Source of the DNA: Oscillospiraceae bacterium
Lineage (GTDB): Bacteria; Bacillota; Clostridia; Oscillospirales; Oscillospiraceae
Direction of reading: 5' to 3'
NCBI GenBank assembly: GCA_017501805.1
Contig: JAFVWG010000243.1
Coordinates: 1 to 22,394 of the forward strand
Length of the DNA: 22,394 bases
Below are positions 13,980 to 20,242 of the stretch, one piece after another (position 1 is the stretch's first letter; every line of letters starts with the position of its first letter). The notes beneath the pieces were generated by a model. That model had not been told where the DNA came from, ran no database searches, and was given only the letters and a program-made list of their open reading frames with translations. Made by a program: the position numbers and the translations under genes.

Positions 13980-14885
13980 TTACAGGCTTGCGATGATGTC
14001 GACCAGCTCTGCACCGATGCGCGTCTGAGCCTCCTTGGTGCCGGCGCCGACGTGCGGCGTGCAGGACACGTGCGGATGTGCGTAGAGCGCTGCATTCTGT
14101 GAGGGCTCTTCGGCGAATACGTCAAGACCTGCTGCGCGGACCTTGCCGGATTCGAGGGCTGCCAGCAGCGCCTCTTCGTCGATGTTGTTGCCGCGGGAGG
14201 TGTTGACAAGGATGACGCCGTCCTTCATTTTCGCGATGTTCTCGGCGTCGATGAGCTTCTTGCCGTTGATCGCGGGTGTGTGCAGCGAGATGAAGTCGGA
14301 GGTTGCGAACAGCTCGTCGAGCTCAACGTAGCGCATTCCGAAGGTCGCTTCAGCGTCGGGAGCGTGATAGACGTCCGTTGCGATGACGTTCATACCGATG
14401 CCCTTCGCCATAGCACAGAGCTTCTGACCGATGCGACCGAAGCCGACGATGCCAAGCGTTTTGCCGGTAAGCTCAATGCCGTTGCTGAAGGCTTTCTTTT
14501 CCCACTCGCCCTTGCGCATGCTGCTGCCGGCGATAGAGATGAAGCGTGCGCAGGCGAACATATGCGCCATCGCGAGCTCCGCAACGGAGGCGGAAGAGGC
14601 ACGCGGAGTATTTTTGACCTGGATGCCGTTCTCTTCGGCATACGCCACATCGATATTATCCACACCGACGCCCGCGCGGATGATGACCTTGAGCGCAGAG
14701 CCCTTCGCCTCATCGATCTGCTGCTTGCGGATCTTTGTCTTGGAGCGGATGATCACGACATTGAAATCTCGAAGCGCCGCGCCGAGCGCGTCCGGCTCAA
14801 AAAACTGATTGACGACCTCATGGCCCATTTCCACAAGCTTAGCCTGTGCGGCGGCATCCATGCCGTCGGTTACAAGAATACGCAT
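13980..14885 (-). CDS. serA: D-3-phosphoglycerate dehydrogenase, short form
   Basis: Oxidises 3-phosphoglycerate to 3-phosphohydroxypyruvate, the first step of serine synthesis. The 301 residues form a D-isomer 2-hydroxyacid dehydrogenase: KVIIRAGVGVDNID, SVAELAMAHMFACAR, the Rossmann motif GIVGFGRIGQ (Gly148, 150 and 153), ILVNTSRG (Arg231), LDVFAEEP (catalytic Glu) and CTPHVGAGT (His278). The C-terminal ASB/ACT regulatory domains found in longer SerA proteins are missing, so serine feedback through an ACT domain is unlikely. AAAGGAGGA lies before the ATG. It is 18 bases downstream of serC, which supports SerA over other hydroxyacid dehydrogenases. Confidence 0.93.
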   Translation of the reverse strand: MRILVTDGMDAAAQAKLVEMGHEVVNQFFEPDALGAALRDFNVVIIRSKTKIRKQQIDEAKGSALKVIIRAGVGVDNIDVAYAEENGIQVKNTPRASSASVAELAMAHMFACARFISIAGSSMRKGEWEKKAFSNGIELTGKTLGIVGFGRIGQKLCAMAKGIGMNVIATDVYHAPDAEATFGMRYVELDELFATSDFISLHTPAINGKKLIDAENIAKMKDGVILVNTSRGNNIDEEALLAALESGKVRAAGLDVFAEEPSQNAALYAHPHVSCTPHVGAGTKEAQTRIGAELVDIIASL

Positions 14886-14903
14886 TGTATTTCCTCCTTT
14901 GTA

Positions 14904-15989
14904 TCAGCCGTGCTCTTCTTCAAATTTCTTCAGGAAGTCAACGAGCGCCTGAACGCCTTCCTTGGGCATCGCGTTGTAGATGGAAGCGCGAAGACCGCCG
15001 ACGGAGCGGTGACCCTTGAGGTTGTCGTAGCCGGCTGCCTTGGTCGCGGCAACAACCTCCGCGTCGAGCTCGGGGGAGGTGCTGACAAACGGGACGTTCA
15101 TCAGGCTGCGGTCCTTTTTCTCGACCGTGCCGCGGAACATCTTGGAGCTGTCAAGGAAGTCATAGAGGACCTTCGCCTTGTCGAGGTTGATCTTGTTCAT
15201 AGCCTCAAGACCGCCGAGGCTCTTGAGATACTTGAAGACCTTGCCGCAGCAGTAGATCGCCCAGCAGTTCGGCGTGTTGTACATCGAGTCGTTCTCCGCA
15301 TGGGTCTTGTACTGCAGATAGATCGGCAGATCCTCCACATCATCACGGATGAGATCCTCGCGGATGATAACGATGACCATACCGGCGGGACCGACGTTCT
15401 TCTGCACGCCTGCGTAGATCAGACCGTAATCCGAAACATTGCAGGGACGGGAAAGGAACATCGAGGACTGGTCGGAGACGAGGACGTGGCCCTTCGTGTT
15501 CGGAAGCGTCTGCCAGGTGGAGCCGTGGATGGTCTCATTCTCGCAGATATAGACATAGTCCGTGTCTTCCGGGATGTCCAGATCGGAGCAGTCGGGGATA
15601 TAGCTGTAGTTCTTATCTTTGCTGGAAGCGGCAACGATGACATCGCCGACCTTCTTTGCTTCCGCAATGGCTTTCTTGGACCAGGCGCCGGTCTCGATAT
15701 AGACGGCCTTGCCGTTCTTCATGAGGTTCATCGGGATCATAGAGAACTGCAGGGTAGCGCCGCCCTGAATGAAGAGGACCTTGTAGTTGTCGGGGATCCC
15801 CATCAGGTCACGGAGATCGGCTTCCGCTTCGTCAATGATCTTCTGGTAGACGCCGCTGCGATGCGACATCTCCATAACACACATACCGGAATCCCGGTAA
15901 TTCATCATTTCATCGCGGATCTCTTCGAGGACAGGCACCGGCATCATAGCAGGTCCTGCCGAGAAATTAAACGTACGTCCGTAGTTCAT
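14904..15989 (-). CDS. serC: Phosphoserine aminotransferase
   Basis: PLP enzyme that transaminates 3-phosphohydroxypyruvate with glutamate to phosphoserine. The 361 residues begin MNYGRTFNFSAGPAMMPVPV, a diagnostic SerC start. SHRSGVYQKIIDEAEADLR, FIQGGATLQFSMIPMNL, CENETIHGSTW, VSDQSSMFLSRP and YAGVQKNVGPAG (PLP Lys197) follow, and the protein ends in KGHRSVGGLRASIYNAM. The ATG at 15987-15989 follows AAAGGAGG with an ideal gap. The open frame continues far upstream through spoIIID and is not used. It is 37 bases downstream of spoIIID and just upstream of serA. No terminator or clear promoter separates it from spoIIID. Confidence 0.97.
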   Translation of the reverse strand: MNYGRTFNFSAGPAMMPVPVLEEIRDEMMNYRDSGMCVMEMSHRSGVYQKIIDEAEADLRDLMGIPDNYKVLFIQGGATLQFSMIPMNLMKNGKAVYIETGAWSKKAIAEAKKVGDVIVAASSKDKNYSYIPDCSDLDIPEDTDYVYICENETIHGSTWQTLPNTKGHVLVSDQSSMFLSRPCNVSDYGLIYAGVQKNVGPAGMVIVIIREDLIRDDVEDLPIYLQYKTHAENDSMYNTPNCWAIYCCGKVFKYLKSLGGLEAMNKINLDKAKVLYDFLDSSKMFRGTVEKKDRSLMNVPFVSTSPELDAEVVAATKAAGYDNLKGHRSVGGLRASIYNAMPKEGVQALVDFLKKFEEEHG

Positions 15990-16026
15990 TGTTGGTTCCT
16001 CCTTTGTGATTTTACGGTACGATTCT

Positions 16027-16302
16027 CTATGAATGCTGCGTTGGCTTTTTAGCGCGCTGCTTTTCATACTTTTTTCGGGTGGCGATACCGCCGCGTATGT
16101 GCCGCTCCGCCTTGTTGATTTCCAGAACGTCCTTGACCTGCCTGTAAAGCGAGGGGCTGCAGATCGACAGCCGTTCGGAGATATCTTTATGTACGGTGGA
16201 TTTAGAGACTCCGAAGTGTTTTGCCGCTGCGCGGATGGTGGTACGGTTTTCGATGATGTAAACGGCAAGATCACATGCGCGCTGCATCATGCTGTCATAC
16301 AA
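16027..16302 (-). CDS. spoIIID: Sporulation transcription factor SpoIIID (TTG start)
   Basis: Mother-cell transcriptional regulator that acts in the sigma-E phase of endospore formation. The 91 residues carry the helix-turn-helix IRAAAKHFGVSKSTVHKDIS and then LEINKAERHIRGGIATRKKY, which match the Bacillus pattern RHLRGGEATKLKY closely. I chose TTG at 16300-16302: AGGGAG (16311-16316) lies eight bases upstream, and the N-terminus then aligns residue for residue with the Bacillus protein up to the HTH. A GTG three codons earlier lacks a spaced ribosome binding site. It lies between folA and serC on the same strand, preceded by a sigma-E-like promoter. Identity is firm; the start is likely. Confidence 0.93.
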   Translation of the reverse strand: MYDSMMQRACDLAVYIIENRTTIRAAAKHFGVSKSTVHKDISERLSICSPSLYRQVKDVLEINKAERHIRGGIATRKKYEKQRAKKPTQHS

Positions 16303-16337
16303 CTGAAACACTCCCTACACATACGTCGTTCTGTGAA

Positions 16338-16366
16338 ACTATATGTGCGGGGCGGAGCCGTTATGA
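16338..16366 (-). promoter_or_regulatory. Candidate sigma-E promoter of spoIIID
   Basis: On the minus strand TCATAAC (16360-16366), a 14-base spacer and CATATAGT (16338-16345). This resembles the Bacillus sigma-E pattern (-35 with ATA, about 14 bases, -10 CATACAnT), with one mismatch in the fixed -10 positions. It sits in the 66-base gap between the folA stop and the spoIIID start, giving a leader of about 30 bases. Confidence 0.6.
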
Positions 16367-16368
16367 AA

Positions 16369-16875
16369 TCAGCTCAGGGAAAGCGGGGAAAGATTGCGGT
16401 AGGTCAGAAAACGGAAGCGAACGCCGTTTTCCTCCTTCTCCTCCGACCGATCGGCAAGCTCCCAATTGGGGTCTGCGTCGAGATCGGGGAAATACGCGTC
16501 GGCAGCCGTATCGATCTCGGTTTTGGTGACGAGCGCCAGCGTGCAGTAGGGAAGCAGCTGGCGGTAAACTTCAGCACCGCCGATCACCCAGCAGGACATC
16601 TGCTTTTCAGCCTCTTCCGCGAGGCGGAGCGCCTCGGGAATGCTGCCGCAGAGCTCCGCGCCTTCAATCGCAGCGCTGCTGCGGGTGAGGACGATATTGC
16701 GCCGGTTCTTGAGCGGTTTTCCGCCGGGGAAGGTTGCAAGGGTCTTTCTGCCGAGGATCACAGCGCAGCCCTGCGTGTTTTCCCGGAAGAAGCGGAGATC
16801 CTCCGACAGATGGACAAGCAGATCGCCATCCATACCGATGCCCCAATTGCGGGATACATTGACGATACAGTTCAT
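16369..16875 (-). CDS. folA: Dihydrofolate reductase
   Basis: NADPH-dependent reduction of dihydrofolate to tetrahydrofolate, regenerating the cofactor oxidised by ThyA. The 168 residues show MNCIVNVSRNWGIGMDGDLL at the N-terminus, HLSEDLRFFRENT with catalytic Asp26, VILGRKTLATFPGGKPLKNR for NADPH binding, NIVLTRS, and the diagnostic VIGGAEVYRQLLP. The gene starts nine bases after the thyA stop. GAGGTGA overlaps that stop and serves as ribosome binding site, so the pair is coupled as in many Firmicutes. Confidence 0.96.
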   Translation of the reverse strand: MNCIVNVSRNWGIGMDGDLLVHLSEDLRFFRENTQGCAVILGRKTLATFPGGKPLKNRRNIVLTRSSAAIEGAELCGSIPEALRLAEEAEKQMSCWVIGGAEVYRQLLPYCTLALVTKTEIDTAADAYFPDLDADPNWELADRSEEKEENGVRFRFLTYRNLSPLSLS

Positions 16876-16884
16876 CGTGTCACC

Positions 16885-17715
16885 TCAGATCGCAACGGGG
16901 ATCTTCTCGCTCAGCTCCGTGCAGTTGTAGTTGTCCATACGGAAGCTTTCCTTTGTGAAAGCGTAAAAATCATTGACAGATTGATCCATTTCAAAACGCG
17001 GTGCATCGTACATCGGGTTTTCAAGGATCTTTTCCACAAGCGGGATGTGACGGTCGTAGATGTGGCAATCCGCGATCACGTGGACGAACTCACCGACCTC
17101 AAGTCCCGAGACCTGCGCGAGCATGTGCACCAGAACGGCGTACTGAACGACATTCCAGTTGTTCGCGGTGAGCATATCCTGACTGCGCTGGTTGAGAATC
17201 GCGTTCAGACGGTTTCCGCTGACGTTGAAGGTCATGGAATACGCGCAGGGGTAGAGTGCCATATCGTGCAGATCGCTGAACGTGTAGATGTTGGTGAGGA
17301 TACGGCGGCTGTGCGGATCGTTCTTCAGAAGCCAAAGCACGCGGTCGACCTGGTCGAATTCGCCTTCGCGGTAGGTGTGCTTGACCCCGAGCTGATAGCC
17401 GTAGGCTTTGCCGATGGTGCCGTCCTCGCGCGCCCAGCTGTCCCAGATGTGACTGCCGAGCTCGGAGATCCGGTTCGACTTTTTCTGCCAGATCCAAAGA
17501 AGCTCGTCAATGGCGGACTTCCAGTAGGTGCGGCGGAGCGTGAGGATCGGGAACTCCTCGCGCAGGTCGTAGCGGTTCACAACACCGAATTTTTTGACGG
17601 TGTGCGCGGGCGTGCCGTCGTCCCAATGCGGACGAACGGGCAGGTCGGTATCCCATACGCCGTTGTTTAAAATATCAAGGCAGTTTTCGCGGAAGATGAT
17701 GTCTGCTTTGCTCAC
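16885..17715 (-). CDS. thyA: Thymidylate synthase ThyA (GTG start)
   Basis: Methylates dUMP to dTMP using methylene-tetrahydrofolate. The 276 residues carry PHSRRILTNIY (phosphate-binding Arg pair), LYPCAYSMTFNV with catalytic Cys157, and NQRSQDMLTANNWNVVQYAV with the folate- and nucleotide-binding Asp/Asn residues. ADCHIYDRH binds the nucleotide. The QRSQDMLTANNW form marks a Firmicute subgroup. Translation starts at GTG (17713-17715), eight bases after AAGGAGG. The C-terminus is hydrophobic (IPVAI), as needed for the closing loop. It is first in the cluster, with folA next. Confidence 0.97.
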   Translation of the reverse strand: MSKADIIFRENCLDILNNGVWDTDLPVRPHWDDGTPAHTVKKFGVVNRYDLREEFPILTLRRTYWKSAIDELLWIWQKKSNRISELGSHIWDSWAREDGTIGKAYGYQLGVKHTYREGEFDQVDRVLWLLKNDPHSRRILTNIYTFSDLHDMALYPCAYSMTFNVSGNRLNAILNQRSQDMLTANNWNVVQYAVLVHMLAQVSGLEVGEFVHVIADCHIYDRHIPLVEKILENPMYDAPRFEMDQSVNDFYAFTKESFRMDNYNCTELSEKIPVAI

Positions 17716-17753
17716 GCTGCAGTCCTCCTTTACCTAGAAACCTATTCCGACTT

Positions 17754-17782
17754 ATTATATATGAATCAAAGCAGAATCGCAA
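17754..17782 (-). promoter_or_regulatory. Promoter of the thyA-folA cluster
   Basis: On the minus strand TTGCGA (17777-17782), a 17-base spacer and TATAAT (17754-17759). It is divergent from the helicase promoter, with 16 bases between the -35 boxes. Confidence 0.78.
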
Positions 17783-17798
17783 GATGCATTTCCCATAG

Positions 17799-17826
17799 TT
17801 GAAAGTTTTTTCCTTTCTGCTATACT
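17799..17826 (+). promoter_or_regulatory. Promoter of the DEAD-box helicase-dprA operon
   Basis: TTGAAA (17799-17804), a 16-base spacer and TATACT (17821-17826), followed by a short A-rich leader of about 28 bases. Confidence 0.72.
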
Positions 17827-17860
17827 GTTAAATTAGAACAAAAAAAGGAAGAGACCACTT

Positions 17861-19081
17861 ATGGATGAGAAAATTACATTTCGCGATCTAGGTGTGCTGC
17901 CCGAGATCTTGCTTGCGCTGGAGAAAAAAGGCTGTGAAACGCCGACGAAAGTCCAGCAGGAGGCGATCCCGCCGATGCTGGAGTGGAAGGATATTCTGGC
18001 AAAAGCGCCGACGGGAACGGGCAAGACCTTTGCCTTCGGGATTCCGATGCTGACGCACATCGATCCGCAGTCGAGCGACCTGCAGGGGCTTGTGCTTGCG
18101 CCGACGCGCGAGCTGGCGATCCAGATCTGCGATGAGCTGCGCGCGCTGACGTCAGATATGAAGGGTGTTCGCGTAGCTGTCGTCTACGGCGGACAGAACA
18201 TCAACACGCAGATCCGCTCTCTGGAAAAGAAACCACAGATCGTTGTTGCAACTCCGGGCAGACTGATGGACCACTATAACCGCCGTACTCTGCGCCTGGA
18301 CAAGATCCACTCCGTTGTGCTGGACGAAGCGGACAGAATGCTCGATATGGGCTTTTTCAAAGATGTGACGAAAATCCTTGACAAGATCAAGATCCTGCAG
18401 CCGGTCACCGTGCACGGAAAAGAGCACCCGAAAAAGAACCTCGGCCTCTTCTCCGCTACGATCTCGGAGGAAGTCCTGACGGTCAGCTGGATGTACCAGC
18501 GTGACGAGGTGGAGATCACTGTGCAGCCGGAAAAGGAAGACCGCCCCGATATTGACCAATTCTCCATTCAGGTCCCGCAGCTGCAGAAGGAAGATGCGCT
18601 GCTGCGCCTGCTTCGCATCGGCGGCTATGAGAGAACGATCGTATTTTGCAGCACGAAAGTGATGTGCCAGCGCCTGAGCGACGATCTGCGCCGCGCGGGA
18701 AAAAATGCGGACTGCATCCATGGAGATATCCGCCAGACAACGCGCGAGAAAACAATGAAGACCTTCAAGGAAGGCAAACTCCCGATCCTGATCGCGACGG
18801 ATGTGGCGTCCCGCGGTATCGACGTGGAGGGCGTTGACTGCGTCATAAACTATGATGTTCCGGAAGAGAACGATTATTACGTCCATCGGATCGGAAGAAC
18901 GGGCCGTGCGAAGAATAAGGGCGTTGCGTGGACGATCATTGGAAGCTTCCCGGAAAAGGCAAAGCTGGATGAAATTGCAAAATATTGCCGCTTTGAGATC
19001 CAACCGATGACCTTCGGTGAGAACGATACGCTCGAAAAAGCCGTTATCAAAAAGCCGCAGCCGCAGAGGCGCTTCCGATGA
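17861..19081 (+). CDS. DEAD-box ATP-dependent RNA helicase
   Basis: ATP-dependent RNA unwinding or remodelling, probably in ribosome assembly or RNA decay. The 406 residues have the complete motif set: upstream Phe in ITFRDLGV, Q-motif TPTKVQQEAIP, Walker A APTGTGKT (49-56), PTRELA, TPGR, DEAD at 155-158, SAT at 198-200, ATDVASRGIDVEGVDCVINY and HRIGRTGRA. A short basic tail (KKPQPQRRFR) follows; there is no RNA-binding C-terminal extension as in DbpA, CsdA or CshA. GGAAGAG lies upstream of the ATG. Its stop overlaps the dprA start by four bases. The exact ortholog (CshB, RhlE or another) cannot be settled by eye. Confidence 0.95.
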   Translation: MDEKITFRDLGVLPEILLALEKKGCETPTKVQQEAIPPMLEWKDILAKAPTGTGKTFAFGIPMLTHIDPQSSDLQGLVLAPTRELAIQICDELRALTSDMKGVRVAVVYGGQNINTQIRSLEKKPQIVVATPGRLMDHYNRRTLRLDKIHSVVLDEADRMLDMGFFKDVTKILDKIKILQPVTVHGKEHPKKNLGLFSATISEEVLTVSWMYQRDEVEITVQPEKEDRPDIDQFSIQVPQLQKEDALLRLLRIGGYERTIVFCSTKVMCQRLSDDLRRAGKNADCIHGDIRQTTREKTMKTFKEGKLPILIATDVASRGIDVEGVDCVINYDVPEENDYYVHRIGRTGRAKNKGVAWTIIGSFPEKAKLDEIAKYCRFEIQPMTFGENDTLEKAVIKKPQPQRRFR

Positions 19082-19944
19082 GAGCGTCGGAACGCGGACT
19101 TTTGATGCTGACCTGCTCGCTCGGAGACCCGGGAGCAAGACCGCTCTCCGCGCAGCAGTACGTTGCTGTGGGGAAGCTTCTGCTCCGCTCGCCGTCTCCG
19201 CGACCCGAGGGAGAAAAGATCCGCTCGGATGATCTTAGGCTTGCGGGCGTCGGTGAACAGTATGCCGATCAGATCCTGCGCTTGCTGAGCAGGGAAGAGC
19301 AGCTCGACCGATATCTTGAAGAGGCACGAAATCACGGCGTCGAGGTCATCACGCGCCTTTCGGAGGACTATCCGAAGGCGCTGGTCGAAAGGCTCGGTGA
19401 CGATGCACCGACGGCGCTTTTCTGCAAGGGTGACAGATCGCTTCTGCGGTCACGCTTTGTTTCCCTCGTCGGTTCCCGAAGGCTTGGTGAGATCGGATTT
19501 TCCTTTGCGGAACGTGTCGGTGCGCTTGCCGCGCGCGAGGGGATCACACTGGTCTCCGGCGGTGCACAGGGAGCGGATCGTACGGCACAGGATGCCTGTC
19601 TCCGCTGCGGTGGGAATGTGCTGATCTTCACCCCGGAGCGGTTGGATCAGCTGACCTGCGGTGAAAATGTTCTTCTCATCAGTGAAGGCGGGTGGGAGCT
19701 ACCGTTTTCCTCGGAGCGGGCGCTTTCCCGCAACCGGCTTATTCACGCGATGGGCGAGAAGACCTTTGTCGCACAGTGCACCTACCGCCGCGGCGGTACA
19801 TGGCGCGGCACGCAGCACAATCTCCGCTATAAGCTTTCCCCCGTGTTCGTCTGTGAAGATGGGACGACCGCCGCTTCGAGCCTGATCGAAGAGGGCGCCT
19901 TCGGCGTGACCGAGGAGACTTTGGAAAGCGTTTTTCCCGGATAA
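19078..19944 (+). CDS. dprA: DprA/Smf-like DNA-processing protein, divergent
   Basis: DprA loads RecA on incoming single-stranded DNA during natural transformation; in bacteria not known to be competent its role is unclear. The 288 residues contain a Rossmann-like DprA core: GVEVITRLSEDYPKALVERL before it, then FVSLVGSRRLGEIGFSFAER (GSR at 132-134) and LVSGGAQGADRTAQDACLRC (160-167). The end of the core, ALSRNRLIHAMGEKTFVAQC, is where DprA has R-NR-I. It deviates in the C-terminal part (RRGGTWRGTQHNLRYKLSP) and has no obvious C-terminal winged helix. The N-terminal 90 residues are helical, not clearly a helix-hairpin-helix or SAM-like domain. It overlaps the helicase gene by ATGA (19078-19081) and ends three bases before the CGG-based terminator stem region. 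Confidence 0.8.
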   Translation: MRASERGLLMLTCSLGDPGARPLSAQQYVAVGKLLLRSPSPRPEGEKIRSDDLRLAGVGEQYADQILRLLSREEQLDRYLEEARNHGVEVITRLSEDYPKALVERLGDDAPTALFCKGDRSLLRSRFVSLVGSRRLGEIGFSFAERVGALAAREGITLVSGGAQGADRTAQDACLRCGGNVLIFTPERLDQLTCGENVLLISEGGWELPFSSERALSRNRLIHAMGEKTFVAQCTYRRGGTWRGTQHNLRYKLSPVFVCEDGTTAASSLIEEGAFGVTEETLESVFPG

Positions 19945-19982
19945 GCAGACCGTGTATATACTCCGGTCTGCTTATTTTTTTC
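19941..19982 (+). terminator. Terminator of the helicase-dprA operon
   Basis: A perfect 12-bp stem (19941-19952 with 19964-19975) closes an 11-base loop and is followed by a run of eight T (19975-19981 plus flanking). Its first bases overlap the dprA stop, and its T-run abuts the glmS promoter. Confidence 0.9.
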
Positions 19983-20010
19983 TTGCGAAACAGTTTTTTT
20001 GGAGTATAAT
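19983..20010 (+). promoter_or_regulatory. Promoter of glmS
   Basis: TTGCGA (19983-19988), a 16-base spacer and TATAAT (20005-20010). Transcription would begin near 20017, about 49 bases before the ribozyme cleavage site. Confidence 0.78.
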
Positions 20011-20057
20011 GTTAGAGTCCGTGGCCAAATACTGAAATGTATACGGACGAATCAACT

Positions 20058-20222
20058 TCATATAAGCGCCATGTGCCCGATCGATCGGGACGACGAGGTG
20101 GAGCATGATCGAAAATTCGGCGGATGTGCTCCCGCGGGGTCGAACGCGTACGCAGCTACAAATATGCGGGTGACCGCAAAACAAAATGCTGTGATCGGCA
20201 AGCGCCACAGATATGCCCGTAT
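20058..20222 (+). ncRNA. glmS ribozyme (glucosamine-6-phosphate riboswitch)
   Basis: Self-cleaving, GlcN6P-activated ribozyme in the glmS leader. The conserved elements appear in order: the cleavage-site context TATAAGCGCC (cut expected between A20065 and G20066), ACGACGAGGTGGAG (20090-20103), ATCGAAAATTCGGCGGATG (20108-20126) and CTCCCG-CGGGGTCGAAC (to about 20145). The 3' scaffold with GCGGGTGACCGC and CTGTGATCGGC follows. These match the catalytic core known from Bacillus. In Bacillus, cleavage exposes a 5' hydroxyl and leads to mRNA decay, lowering GlmS when GlcN6P is plentiful. The 3' boundary is approximate. Confidence 0.95.
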
Positions 20223-20242
20223 ACGCACAGGGAGAGTGTCCT

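Noticed and set aside
14280..16052. Open plus-strand frame of 590 codons opposite serC and serA.
   Set aside because: Antisense shadow created by the GC-rich codon use of the real genes; it has no family resemblance, and the minus strand carries full SerC and SerA.
16033..17670. Open plus-strand frame of 545 codons opposite spoIIID, folA and thyA.
   Set aside because: Antisense to three recognisable genes; no motifs and no ribosome binding site.
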